Below are positions 40,290-51,938 of a DNA stretch of 64,000 nucleotides, in pieces. Location: NCBI RefSeq assembly GCF_032854445.1, contig NC_088301.1:2172001-2236000 (forward strand), in the 5' to 3' direction. The position numbers and the translations under genes are program-made. The stretch is from Liolophura sinensis (Eukaryota; Mollusca; Polyplacophora; Chitonida; Chitonidae). Position 1 is the stretch's first letter. Each line of letters opens with the position of its first letter. The notes under the pieces were generated by a model. It made no database searches, had not been told where the DNA came from, and saw nothing but the letters and a program-made list of their open reading frames with translations.

Positions 40290-41700
40290 GTCGCGCAACA
40301 TTTTCTTGACAATTCACTCCGCCTCGAATGATCCAGTACTTCTCTGAAAGCTTTGCTTAAACATTTTTTTTTATCTACACGCCCGCTTGCCTCATGCAGG
40401 CTTCGGGCTATCAGTATAGCTATGTACTGGCCCTTCGGTATTATCATCTGAACATTTTCCTCTTGGCCTAAGGCAGCTGAATGGAAGTGACCCCCAAATA
40501 AGTCCACTTGTGCCATTCACTGAAACAAGCACTTTGAATTCCCTTTTAACTTCAACATCGGTATCAGGTAAGTGCTCAACAACGTCATTGCTCAGCCACG
40601 CTGATTTATCTTCCCACAGGAAACTTGGTCCATGAGTCCATGTCGTGTTGTCAACCACCTTGTCAGCGTTCAGACCTCGAGACGTATCACCGGCAGGATT
40701 GAAATTAGAGTCCACGTGACGCCACTGAACTTATGACGATCCGTAAACAATGATGGATATACAATTCGCGACATACGTTTGGAAACGTTTGTTGTCATTT
40801 CTCGGGTATTACAGGACTATAGTGCTGTCAGTCCAGAATGTCGACTCCTGTGGATTTTCATTTTTTGTCCTCTTCTAATTTCTCCGTCCAATTTCACAGA
40901 TATAACCGCCGGTGTTCCAGACAAGGGGCCGATGTCAGACGCTCGTCTCAACATTTTTTCAACCTGGTTTCGTCTTGGAATATTTTCTTGGCTTGAAGAA
41001 TGAAGGGGCATACAAATCCGAGAGACTTATGACGCTTAACAAACCCCGGTGTGTCATTAGCTTGTTTTTAATCTGGGTTCTGATGCCGAGCTTGTCAGTA
41101 TCTGTATTCCATTGAACGCCCAAGGCTATTCAGTTGGGAGAGCGATTTTCCAGGTTTAGATCTCCTTTAGCTCTCTTCTTTGTGGGGATCGAACTAAGAA
41201 CCTTGCGACTTATACATTTATTCAGAAATGAAGCAAATTAGCCCACCGAAGCAAATTAGCCCACCGACTAAATTCACTGCCTTGGCTTCAGTGGTAACTG
41301 ACTTCAAACAATCGTCTACATAGAAATTGTCAGTTACTGAACCTCCATTGATACCATCACTCCACCACAGAAATCGGAGGATATCTCTGTATTCAGAGTT
41401 TACCTTGATTTGGTGAAACATTGCCGTAAATTCACCTATCACCGCAACCGTCTCCTTACGGAAGCGCAATGGTACCCCCAGGAGCTTGTGGTTCAATCTG
41501 GTCCCTGGAAAACTTCGTCGTTCCAGGAAGTTCCGTTGTATTAGCTGCACAATCAAACACAACTCTTAATTTCTCTAGCTTGTTTTCTTTCACGACAGCA
41601 TGATGCTTAAGGTACCATATTTTGCCTTTGTTGATCACACTGTTTTCTTCTACCTTTTCAGCAAATCTTTTTTACCCGAGTTCTTTAATTTTTGTGTTAT
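40290..41700 (-). pseudogene. BEL/Pao RT and RNase H/A17-like region, deleted inside
   Basis: RT starts WYLKHHAVVKENKLEKLRVV FDCAA (41620-41540), then LLGVPLRFRKETVAVIGEFT, AMFHQIKVNSEYRDILRFLW, and NFYVDDCLKSV with the YVDD catalytic motif. An internal deletion joins WWSDG to NFYVDD, removing the segment between. Downstream, VDSNFNPAGDTSRGLNADKV at about 40700 is the conserved NPAD-SRG block after BEL RT, followed by WTHGPSFLWEDKSAWL. It stops at the junction with LINE-J near 40275. Confidence 0.78.
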
Positions 41701-41942
41701 GTCTTTCAAATAACTTAGGGTCCTTCCTGAGACGTCTGGAGGCGATTTTCTGCAACTGAGTAGTTATTGGGACGGTCAGGTGGAGACTGCTTAAAAGGCA
41801 ATCCTCATCTCATAATGCCCATCAACCAACTTGGTTGTTTGGTTCCTAATATTGGAAATCCTGTGGTCATTCATTGACATCTGACAAGGACTCACTGGCA
41901 GTCAGTTTCCACAATTTTTCTATCTGTTGATGCAACTCTTGA

Positions 41943-42645
41943 TCAGTTTAGATGAAATTTGAAACCGCAGAGAAACTTTCTCCCGTTCCCATTGGTCCAT
42001 TTATTGTTTATCCAAACATGGTACGTATGGCATAAGGTTGGTTCGATTGGCCTCTTTTCACACCAGTTGCAAACAAAGCCTCCAGAACATCGTGTCCAAT
42101 CAATATCATTACCTTCATATTGTCTACGATTGGCATGTTTATTACCTGCACTTGAGCCCATTTGTCTAAGTCGCCCAGGACTGCCACATTGTCTCTTTGA
42201 GATTGGCAACCTCTGAGCAGAAAACACATTTAGTAGCTGAATTACTTTCCATTCCTGCATATCTGCTATTTCCAAAGACGCCTGGGTGACGTCAGACTTG
42301 CTGTCTCCTTTTTTCGAGGGTTGTCCAGGACAGCTTGGTTCGAACTTCACTCGCTCCTAGTAATCAAGGAAGACAGAGGAACAAAAAGTATTCGTACTGC
42401 CAGTGTCCAGCAAAACATAGGTCTTGATAAATCTTTGCCCAGCTTTCACTGGAACTATTGGTAACTGGGGTCAAACTGGCCCCAGTGACCTCGCAACTAG
42501 AGCTGTACACGTGTACCTCACTTGTCTTAGGCATAGAATTGGCATTGTTATGGTGCATACTGCCACAACTGTCTCTGTTCAACTTTTCAGGGCCCAAATG
42601 AAGCAGTTTTGAGTGCTTTTCACCACACACCCACGCACTGGACAT
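41943..42645 (-). pseudogene. BEL/Pao aspartic protease and linker
   Basis: In the frame near 42440-42370 the sequence reads TYVLLDTGSTNTFC, which carries the retropepsin-type DTG active site. The open frame 42645-42364 covers the same DNA in a different frame and should not be taken as the product. The following segment has LIGHDVLEALFATGVKRG and PYAIRTMFG (42130-42008), the usual DVPEAL-like and GWxxxG-like stretch before BEL RT. Frames alternate, so the polyprotein is dead. Confidence 0.72.
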
Positions 42646-42659
42646 TCATATTACTTATA

Positions 42660-43430
42660 GCATTCTTACCTATTGTATAGTCAAGTAGCTCTTCAGGCTT
42701 CATCACCCTATATTGTTCACATTTGTACAGTCCATGTTCACCTGAACACATATAACAGCAAAGGGATTTTATTGATTTATTATCAGTCAAGTGTATGTCA
42801 GCTGCACAAACACTGAAATTAGCAGTCTTTCACTTTAAAACAATCCCTTTATCTTGATATCTGATCGTTGACTCACTGAACTTGCTACGGTTGCATTCAA
42901 ATACTTCAAATACCGGATCATTGGCTTCTTCAGCCAACATTTCCATGAAATCCATCAATTGAATAATGTCTGGATACTCTCCGGTCTTTCTCAGTTCCTT
43001 TATACGCTACCTCGTAGACAGAATGACAATCTTTACTATTTTGGACATTCTGATTTGGTTATCAACTTCACTCATTCGGCCAATGGCCTTTAAAGTGATA
43101 ACACAGCCTTTCACGTCGTCCGCATATCTTTGAAGATCGTCTACATCTTATGGTTTTCTTTGGGAGATGCCTGTTATTCTTTTAAGTCGAGACTTGTGCT
43201 ATAGTGAATTAGTTTCCAAACCTTTGAGCCAATAAACTTCTGGCCTCTGTAAACCCTACACGTAGGTCCATCACGGAGCAGCACTCAATAACCTCTCGGG
43301 CTGTTCCCGTGCAGTATTGCATACACCTGTTTAACTTGATGCTCTCAAGTACTGACGTTTTTCTCAAATGCCATGATGAACGTCCAGTATTTCAAAGGAT
43401 CAAATGTATTATCCTCACCATACTGACTAT
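42660..43430 (-). pseudogene. BEL/Pao Gag, C-terminal half
   Basis: Translation in two frames gives FDPLKYWTFIMAFEKNV, then LNRCMQYCTGTAREVIECCS and GFTEARSLLAQRFGN. These match the DUF1759-type Gag core of BEL/Pao elements. Further on, CYMCSGEHGLYKC is a CX2CX3HX4C knuckle, followed by MKPEELLDYT. Gag forms the particle and packages RNA. Broken by at least one frameshift. Confidence 0.7.
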
Positions 43431-44325
43431 TGTTCGTTTGTGATTTCATTTTGATTTACTGGGTTAATGGGGGCACAAATGACGGATATTCATTCCGTTT
43501 AATGTATTCATTATTTGTCTCGGATATGTCTCTAATGTATTTATCAGTACTTTCCCGTGTTCAGTGCTGGTTTACTTATTATTGGAGACTGGCGACCCCT
43601 TCTCTGCTATGGGATTTATCTTGGACATACTATCAGCACTAGAATGAATCAGAAGTAGTTGTGGTTTAGCAGGTATACGTGTGATACATTTCTTTGAATT
43701 TATCAAATTACTCTTTTACTTCCATTTGTTTCCGCTTTAGTTCATATTGTTTCTCAGGGCTTTAAAGTCTAGATTTAGCTATTGCTTTTGCTGCCATATT
43801 TTTTCACCTTGGAACTTGCTACAGCGTATCTTGAGCGGTTACATTTTTTTTAACCTGCTTGGCTTAAAGCCTTCTTATAGAAAGTCAATTTCTGGAACAC
43901 CAGCGACGGGCAGCGACGTGTTTACTGTGGGTTACAACCCGTAATCTCCGAGGAGGGGATCCTGGTGGCAGAGGGCGTGTTGGTCTTGCGAGATCCTCAC
44001 ATCCAAAACGTCACTTTGGCCCTTACTTGGAGTGAGACAGGAGGTCGGTTGGGCCTGCTCCGATCAATTGGCTTGGTCACATCTTGGCTCTGCGTGGTCC
44101 CAAAATTTCTATTTCAGCCAGTTACTCGTGGGTCAGTCGAGTATACGTGCCTAATGGGTGACCTTATTCACTTACTGGGAGCTTGTGGTTTGCTCTTTAA
44201 GGCCATCTACTCCAGTATACCTCCGGTGTGTTTCCAGCTGGATCTCCGCAGGTTCAGGCATCGCCCTGGTTGGCACTCCGTGGTGGGTGGGGAACACATG
44301 GAGTGAATTTTTACTATGTATATGC

Positions 44326-45618
44326 CATGTCTTCTTTAAATATTTCTCAAAATGTTTCTAATGTATTTATCAGGTCCTCCTCTTGGACGACTTCGACTAC
44401 CGACAAAAACAGAAAGTTAGAGGTTTTGTCGGACTCGTTTGATAAATGTAATAGTCGGCCTATAAAATCCATCCCTTTCTTTTAAAACGGGCTCTCCAGG
44501 GTGAAGCTGAAACCTTGAGAAACGTGAAAAGGCTGAGATCCAAAGATATTCTCATTAAATGTCTCTGCCAACAACAACCAATGAATTCATTATCCTTGAA
44601 GAAAATTTGGGACATACCAGTGTTTACATCCCATCACAATTCTCTTAACATTTGTGAGGGAATAATTCGTGACTGAGATCAAGATATTTTTGAATTTTCG
44701 GAAAAAGAAATCTGCGAGAAACTAAAATCACAGGGTATTACCGGAGTAAAAGCGCTCCACTACGAACAAAGCTGGTAATATTCTAAAATTAAATACACAT
44801 CTGCTGACTTTCAATGGTACTTCTCTTCCATCGTACATCTACATTATCCCGAATAGGGTTAATGTGGATTTATATATCCCAAACCCAACGCAAAATTTTA
44901 CTTTCCAAAAATTTGGTCACTGCAAGGGCCAATGCAAAACTAAACTGGTTACTTTTCGATACGGCAGTGAGGGTCATGATGGTTTCGACTGCACCAACAC
45001 AGTTAACTGCTGCAATTGCTGTGGTGATCACATGGCCTTCTCAAGGGACTATCCGCTTTTCGTTAAGCAAAGCAAATAATGAATTTAAAATCCAAAAACA
45101 ATATATCTTACCACGAGGCCTGCAGACTGGCCTCTCATTCTAAGACTTCACTACAATCATAGTCTGCCAATGTGCTCAAGCGAGTAGCATCTCAAACTTC
45201 ATTGACTTGGCCCACTGGAAACGACAAACCTAGTTCTATATATCTACAACCTGCAGCTCAGCCTGCGCATATTTTTTGGCCAACCCAGACCAGTGCAGTA
45301 CAGCAAATAATGCACAACAAGCTCAAAAAACCTGACCCTAATCAACCCCAAAACAAAGTGCCAAAACCAAGTCCGGAGGTAAACCTCATAATTACAATAA
45401 TAAACCTAGTGGTCCCACGGAGCGTCCCTCTAAGGCCAGTAGAGACCCTGTCCAAACTTTTAATTGGTTTGGATCGTTGGAGGACTTGGTCCTTCAACAT
45501 CAGATGATGATGTGATTGATACATCACCCACGCCTGGGAGATATTCGAGCCGATCTCCACGAAATGGTCGTCCCCGGTCCAGACATAAAGAGAAATCTCC
45601 TATACGTCTCCCTCCATA
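44326..45618 (+). pseudogene. LINE-L ORF1 (Gag-like), frameshifted
   Basis: ATG at 44326 gives MSSLNISQNVSNVFIRSSSW and STTDKNRKLEVLSDSFDK, ending at a frameshift near 44485. Later frames hold IYIIPNRVNVDLYIPNPT-like sequence, RYGSEGHDGFDCTNTVNC (second cluster, first cysteine lost) and CNCCGDHMAFSRD (third cluster), and the tail with SLTWPTGNDKPSS. It ends just before ORF2, as in the other copies. Confidence 0.75.
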
Positions 45619-47134
45619 ATGTCTATATATATGACAAAATGATACAATGGAATTGTCGAGGTCTTACGGTAAATTTTATTAAAATAACGCAGCCAGTTTA
45701 ATCATTAAATCCAATTGCCCTTTGTCTTCAGGAAACTCACCTGAAGACATCTAACAAACATAAAATATCTCTTAAAAATTACTCATTATACAGCACTTAT
45801 TCAAATGAAGAAGAGTGAGCTGCAGGGGGCTCTTCTATCTTCATCAATAACAATATTGTTCACAGCCCTGTTGCTCTAAATACATAGCTTTAGGCTGTGG
45901 AAATCGCTGTTTCATTGTTTGAAACAATCACATTATATTCGGTGTATATACCTCCAAATACTTCTTTGTCAGCTTCTCAGCAACATAAATTTAAAATACA
46001 ATTACCTTAACCTTTCATAATAATGGGAGATTTTAATTCCCATAACCTCATATGGGGCATTAATAAGAAATAATAAGGGCAAGATAGTGGAAGACTTCTT
46101 ATCGAAGAAGGAACTGTGTTATTTCAATGATGGTTGTAATACCTATTTACATCCGGGTAATAATACTTATTCTGCTATCGATCTCACTATCAATGATCCA
46201 TCACTTCTACCGGATTTTTCTTCGAAGGTGCATGACGATTTTTGTGGTGACCATTTACATATTATCCTTGAGCCCATCACTTCTAATTCTTTAGAACGTG
46301 TAGCTAGGTGAAACTTCGATATAGCAGACTGGATCGCATTTGCGATGTTCTGCGAGCCTGGTATCACTCTAAGGACTCTGAATGCAGCAGATGATCGTAT
46401 ACTAACCCCTAAGACCCCTAAGAGTTAATGATATCCTGATATGGTACTGTGTTAAAAATATCAACAACATCAAACGTCAGTTGCAGCTTTGTCTCAATAA
46501 TATCGAGAAATTTGCAACTGAAAACGGTTTTAGATTTTCAACGTCTAAAACCGTCGGTATGCATTTTTGTAATAAACAAAAACTTCATCTTGACCCTGAG
46601 CTTCATTTTTGTAGTGTACAGCTTAAAACTGTTGGAGAAACACATTTTTTAGGTATAATTTTTGACAGTAAGCTATGTTTTATTCCTCACAAAAAATGCT
46701 TACAGCTAAATTTACAAAGGCTACAGATGTTATTAAAGTCATGTCTAGCACCGGTTTGCGTGTCGACTGATCTGTTTTACTCAGTCTATATCGTTCCCTG
46801 GCAAGGTGTAAATTGGACTATGGGTCCATCATTTACGGTTCCACAAGGAAGTCTTATATTAAAATGTTGGATCCTGTTCATCACCAAGGTTTGAGACTCG
46901 GCCTGGGTGCTTTTAGAAACCTTACCAGTAGAAATTTTGTACGTGGATGCTAATGAGCCTTCCTTATATAACAGACGTACAAAACTGAGCCTTCAATATG
47001 CTACAAAGCTTAAAGCTTATCCAACAATCCCTGCCTATGACTGGGTTTTGAATCCGTCATACGTAGACAAAGTTAATAGAAGTCCCAACAAGAGCCTCTC
47101 ATTAAGTCTTCATATACGGGACCATATTGTTTAA
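45619..47134 (+). pseudogene. LINE-L ORF2, endonuclease joined to RT thumb
   Basis: The start region reads MSIYMTK then a frame slip and QWNCRG. Endonuclease blocks are METHLK-like at 45730, a damaged GDFNSHN at 46025, and MEDFLSKKELCYFNDGCNTY at 46087. The deletion at about 46437 removes the rest of the endonuclease and the RT palm with YVDD. RT resumes at KNINNIKRQLQL and FATENGFRFSTSKTVGMHFC, then VNWTMGPSFTVPQGSLILKC and LPVEILYVDANEPSLYNRRT. Not functional. Confidence 0.75.
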
Positions 47135-48111
47135 GCTAGAGGAAAAAGGTCCGTTGTCTTTTCCGGAGTTACCGCCCTGGTTTTTTTCACAACATAAATT
47201 GATATTCGATCTACGTAAATATAAAAAAATTATATACAAATCCCCTGATAATTCGGCACGGTTTTGCTAAAATTAAGGCTAATTATTCGGATTAAAAATT
47301 TATACACACTGACGGGTCAATGTCATAGAGCAGCGAACCTCTTCGTCTTCCATCCTCTTAAATATTCTCTGCCGAGGCCTGACTTATACTCCTAGCCACA
47401 CCATATGTTTCTACCGGACGTATCCAGAAGGCAATGATATGCAGACTTGATCTCTTGCATTATGACAACTGAGAATAATAAATCAAAAAACCCATTCATA
47501 TTTACAGAGAAAATTAATTAAAAGAGGTGAAGATATTGGATACCAAGTCATAGATATGTATGGAAACACAGTCGTGGATGGGGAAGCGAAAGCTGCGCTA
47601 TATAAACCTATATCTCGGGTTAAAATCCCGTATACTGACAAAAAGTCTAATATTCTTACATATGTTCGTCGCCTTAGGCAGGGTGAATGAGATTTGCAGG
47701 TCAGTAATAAACAGCATGCCATTAATCCTGTCATTGTCTACAATATTTATACTTGGGGAGAGTCTCACAGAGAGAAAGTAGTTTTAACATAATGTCGTAT
47801 CGGGTATTGTCGTCTAACACACAATTTCATGCTAGATGGGAGCGGTGCTCCCGAATGAGTTGATGATGCCTAATATATGAATAATTTGACAGCATCCCTG
47901 GCGATGTTCGTCTAAAATGTTTGAGGGCGATTGGGTTATATCATATCTATCACGTACATGACATTTAACAACATAGATGGCGCTGGTTGCCCAGTGTAAC
48001 TGTCTATCTTGTATGTCATATATATAACTTTTATATCATAGATGGTGACTGTTGTAGTATCAGATTTTTACATATTAACGGGAAAGATGTAATCGTCCGT
48101 TACTTTGGAAT

Positions 48112-48545
48112 CACAAACTGATCGGTTAGGGTCTGTAACGCTCGTCATTTTCAAACTGTATCTAATACCGCTTGATAGTGCTAGGGGCGGTAGCCATGCT
48201 CATTCCATCAGCATGATGCCTTTATGAACAGTTGCAATTAAAACGCAATTGAGATACTTGTTTAATTATTTGACCTGGAACCCATTCATGGCCTACGAAT
48301 TTGAACTTTGATATGGAACTCATGCCTGCAATATTCGTTGTCTGCCTGGCATCATTGAAAACTGATGACCGCTTCTCTCTTGTGTGTTACCGCCTGTATT
48401 TCTTAATTGTATAATTTCTTACATACCTTTGTCTTTGGGAGCTAGTGTTAAACGTTGTTTTGGAGATGGATCTTGCGTTTATCGTCTTGGAACGCCTTTT
48501 ACGGACTACGAATGGTTTATGAATGTCGGACTTGACGCTTCTATA
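48112..48545 (-). repeat. Interspersed repeat R1, longest minus-strand copy
   Basis: It runs from CTGATCGGTTAGGGTCTGTA to GAATGTCGGACTTGACG, the reverse complement of the 18179-18612 copy over its full length. The two copies define the family as about 430 bp. It lies between LINE-L and LINE-M. Its right end is followed by a short TA run. No target duplication was found. Confidence 0.7.
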
Positions 48546-48589
48546 TATATATAATGCAGATTTACACATAAAGTTACATACATATAGAC

Positions 48590-49676
48590 TCCAGGCTCTC
48601 CTCCCTGCCTTCTTCCACAACCTCCATTGGTATTCCGTCTAAGTAAATATAATAAATTAAATATAAATCCTCCTATAATTCAGCAAGGTTTTGCTGAAAT
48701 TAGGGCTAATTATATGGATTATAAATTTACGTACACTGAGGGGTCAATGAATGGGGACAGGATTGCTTCAGCGGCTGTCATAGAGCAGCGAGCCTCCTCT
48801 CTTCGCCTTCCATCCTCTTCTTCAATCTTCTCTGCCGACGTGAGAGCTATTCTCCTGGCCTTAATATGTTTCTTCTGAGTGTGCCCAGCATATCGCGCTC
48901 TCCAGCATAAATCATTTAAAAATCTCATGATACTTGGAATATTAGCCTTACATAGAAAACTAACTAAAAGAGGTAAAAATATTCTGTTAGATACCCAGTC
49001 ATATTGGTATCCATGGAAACACAGTCGTGGACGGGGGAGCAAAGCCTGCGCTAAATAAATCCATATGAAAAGTTAAAATCCCGTATACTGATTTTAGATC
49101 GAACATTTTTAATTAATTCGCCTCCTTTGGCAGGGTGAAAGGGACTTACAAGTGCATATAAAACTGCTTGCTATTCATACTGTCAATGGCTAGAATACTT
49201 TTTACTATCGAAAATTCTTGTAGAGACCAAGTAGTTTGAATGAGGTGTCGTATTAGTCATTCTTATCTGACACACAATTTCATACTAGATGGAGTAGTGC
49301 TCGGCAGTGTGCTGCATGTGATGCCCAATATGGCATGAAACATATCCTGGTTTTGTGTAGGCTTTGTTCATGTTCGGCAAAGATTCTACACAGTATAAAC
49401 TCTGTATATGATTTATTTGACAGCATCGCTGACGATGTTATAAAATATTTGAGGGTCATTGGTCTATACCATAATATATAAATTTTAATTGTCAAAAGAT
49501 ATTTATAGATAAGAAATTATACATATAGATTTCTAGATGTTCTATTTTTAAAAATTTCTGATGTCCTCAATACCATATCGCAAATCTCAACTGCCTCGTG
49601 TTTTCACATGTTCTCGCCATATTATGGCTGAAATATTGCCAATGTAGCATAAAGCCATAACCATTCCTTCATTCAT
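48590..49676 (+). mobile_element. LINE-M: RNase H to 3' end
   Basis: This 5'-truncated copy starts in the connection region (TTCCACAACCTCCATTGG). RNase H is open at 48627-48878: FTYTEGSMNGDRIASAAVIE, SADVRAILLAL. The first catalytic position reads TEGS instead of TDGS, and the glutamate position reads Asp-Val. The Cys-rich C-terminal part follows in several frames. The hairpin ends at about 49650 and the tail at 49676 (CCATTCCTTCATTCATT). Confidence 0.8.
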
Positions 49677-49685
49677 TAAAAATAT

Positions 49686-50824
49686 GTCACAAATTATTCC
49701 CCGACAGCTGTTCAGCGAATAGTGAGGGGATGCAAACACAGGTATGTCCAAAATTTTTTTCAAAGACAAGAAATGTATTAATTGCTGTTGCCGGAGACAT
49801 TCAGGGAGAACCTAAACTTTTTCACGTTTTTCAAGGTTTCAGTTACATTTTGGTGAGCCCTTTTCAAAAGAAAAGGATGGAGTTTGGAGGCCGGATTTTG
49901 TTCACGCTTAGGCGAGAGAACATTAGAAGCCGGCCAAGTGTCCGGTCCATCACATTTATTAAACGTGTCCGCCAAAACCTCCAACTTCCTCTTTTTGTCG
50001 GTACTCGAAGTCGTCCCAGATGAAGACCTGATAGATACACTAGAAACATTTTGAGAAAATTTTTTGGGTTAAATACTGGTTTAGGGTCACTTCCCTGGCG
50101 GGTATTGTTGCCCATCAAATCAGTGTGTTATCTTTTTAACACACGAATATTTTTGATTGAGAATGGCAGTGCGTTGGTATACTATTTACATATGTGCATG
50201 AGTCAGTTACTGGAATTAGGCCTTTTTTTGGCAATATGTATATAGCTTATTGCATAGGTTCAAATGCTGCCATGGTTATTTCACAGAAAGGGGATAAATA
50301 GTAAGCTATTTACAGAAGTTTACGTCATATTTACATTAGAAATAAATAAATCTACATTACAGAATTACATTGACGTACTCATACAGAAATTTACACGGAC
50401 AGAAAACAACAGTAGTGCTTTTATTTATTGGTTAACAGTTATGTTCTCTTGATTCCTCCTCTGTGACGTGGAGTTCAGTTGCTCCCGCTAATTATACCGG
50501 ACGCCGTCCCTTAAAAACCAGCGAACTGGAAACCTGTGCCTAATAACAGGTGCGACAAGTATGAATGAGGAACAAGGGTGTCAGGCCTCACCCACTTAGT
50601 TGAAGGAAGAGATAGTCCTATTATTAAGAAGTCTTTTAAGTTTCTGGTCTTCGTTTCCTTGGTGTTAATTTTCTTCGGTCCCATGGACCTTCTTATTATT
50701 TTTCTTCTCTTCTTATTTAGTTGATTTCGTTTTCTATTTCCAGTTTTTATTCGTGGCCTCCCATGGACACGTTTCATAGGCCGGTGTAACAGTTCCTGGC
50801 AGAGTCCTGGTAAAGAAGACACGG

Positions 50825-50856
<32 letters not shown>

Positions 50857-51492
50857 TAGAAAAAATTCACCCCATGTGTTCGCCACCCAACACGGAGTGC
50901 CAACAAGGGCGAAGCCTGAACCTGGGGATAGCCCGGAGGAAACACACCAAGAACTCTTCATGAGGTATACTCGACTAGATGGCCGTACTGAACAAACACA
51001 TTTCCCCACCACCAGCCACTGCGTCTCCCACCCAATGAATACGGTCACACATCAGACACGTACTAATCGACTGACCCATGAACTACCGCCTCACACGTAG
51101 TTCTGCAAACGAAATTTGACCAATAACACTTGTTCTCTAAAGAGTGGTTTTATGGAGGAAATTGGAACCACGCAGAGGTAAGACATGACCATGCCGATTG
51201 ATCGAACCGAGCCATCCGCCTCTCGTCTCTCTCCAAGTAAGGGCCAAACTGACGTGTTGGACGGGAGGATCTTGGAAGACCAGCACGCCCTCAGCCACCA
51301 GGATCCCGTCCTCGGAAATTACGAGTCGCAACCCACGCCAAACAGGTCACTTCCCGGTTGCCTCTTACACAACCAAGAAGTTTTGAGTCTATTTTATTCA
51401 GTGGGCCCACACCGGAGTTCTCTAGCCTTCTGCGACAAGCTTGTCTAGAGGGCTGAGGTCCTATTCTTTTCACACGGAGACCCCACGGGGGC
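49686..51492 (-). mobile_element. LINE-N: 5' UTR and ORF1 N terminus, split by an insert
   Basis: The 5' end is at 51492 (complement of CACGGAGACCCCACGGGGGC). The 5' UTR runs to 50866, followed by a TA microsatellite (50826-50855) and the first 12 bases of ORF1 (GTGTCTTCTTTA, with GTG for ATG). ORF1 resumes at 50062 with FSQNVSSVSIRSSSGTTS-like sequence and is open at 49984-49778 (MEVLADTFNKCDGPDTWPAS, NPASKLHPFLLKRAHQN). It stops at 49686, right beside the 3' end of LINE-M. Confidence 0.75.
50063..50812. other. Unclassified 750-bp insert at the start of LINE-N ORF1
   Basis: LINE-N sequence is contiguous on either side (TTTCTCAAAATGTTTC on one side, GTGTCTTCTTTA on the other), but these 750 bases match nothing else in the window. 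On the minus strand a frame fused to the LINE start reads PGLCQELLHRPMKRVHGRPR, then IKTGNRKRNQLNKKRRK, strongly basic, to 50511. No terminal inverted repeat or clear target duplication was seen. It may be an insertion of an unknown element; a solo LTR is possible but not supported. Confidence 0.5.
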
Positions 51493-51494
51493 GA

Positions 51495-51938
51495 GAAACT
51501 ATTTGAAAAAGGTAAAGATATTGTATTCTGTTAGATACTAAGCCATATTAGTATCCATGGAAACACATGGTTGTAGACAGGGAGGCGGAGGCTTCCCTGA
51601 ATAAACCGATATCTCAAAATAAAATCCCAAACACTGACTTTCGTCAAAATATTCTTAAATACATTCGTCGCTTTTGGCAGGGTGAATGGGACCTTCAGTT
51701 CCATTATCAACTGTATGAAATTCACTCGGTCATTTGCTCTACTCATTGTATGTCTCTAAGAGAGTCCAAGCAGTTTTAACGAGGTGCCGTATTCACAATT
51801 ACACAATTATACTCTCGATGTGAGCTGGGCTCCCGAGTGTGTTAGATATGATGCTCAATATGGCGTCAAACACATCCTAGTTGACTGTGTAGACTTTGCC
51901 CATGTTTGGCAATGAATCTGCACAGTCAGCTCTTTATA
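51495..51938 (+). mobile_element. LINE-O: fragment after RNase H
   Basis: It covers GGTAAAGATATTGTATTCTG, CAGTCGT-type sequence (GTTGTAGACAGGGAGGCGGA), TCGTCGCTTTTGGCAGGGTG and the Cys-rich end (GTGTGTTAGATATGATGC). It stops before the 3' UTR at about 51938. It directly abuts the 5' end of LINE-N. Confidence 0.75.

Larger units (their letters stand above)
40275..43900 (-). mobile_element. BEL/Pao LTR retrotransposon remnant
   Basis: Reading leftwards: Gag (about 43420-42660), aspartic protease (42450-42370), a linker, RT (41700-41218) and the RNase H/A17-like region (40800-40290). This is the BEL/Pao order, and the motifs are typical of that group rather than of Gypsy. Integrase and both LTRs are missing. 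The left end is cut by the 5' end of LINE-J and the right end by LINE-L. Many frameshifts show that it is old. Confidence 0.82.
43905..47950 (+). mobile_element. LINE-L: 5' UTR to near 3' end, with EN-RT deletion
   Basis: It enters partway into the 5' UTR (GGGCAGCGACGTGTTTACTG), has ORF1 at 44326, ORF2 at 45619, and sequence after RNase H up to about 47950. The 3' hairpin is missing. A deletion at about 46437 joins endonuclease to RT after the catalytic site. Its left end abuts BEL/Pao sequence. Confidence 0.82.

Noticed and set aside
42364-42645. 93-residue open frame taken as a protein
   Set aside because: The true BEL protease (DTGS) is read from a different frame over the same DNA.
48740-48760. 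TEGS in place of TDGS in LINE-M RNase H as a new active-site variant
   Set aside because: The copy is truncated and has other frame breaks, so the substitution is most simply decay.
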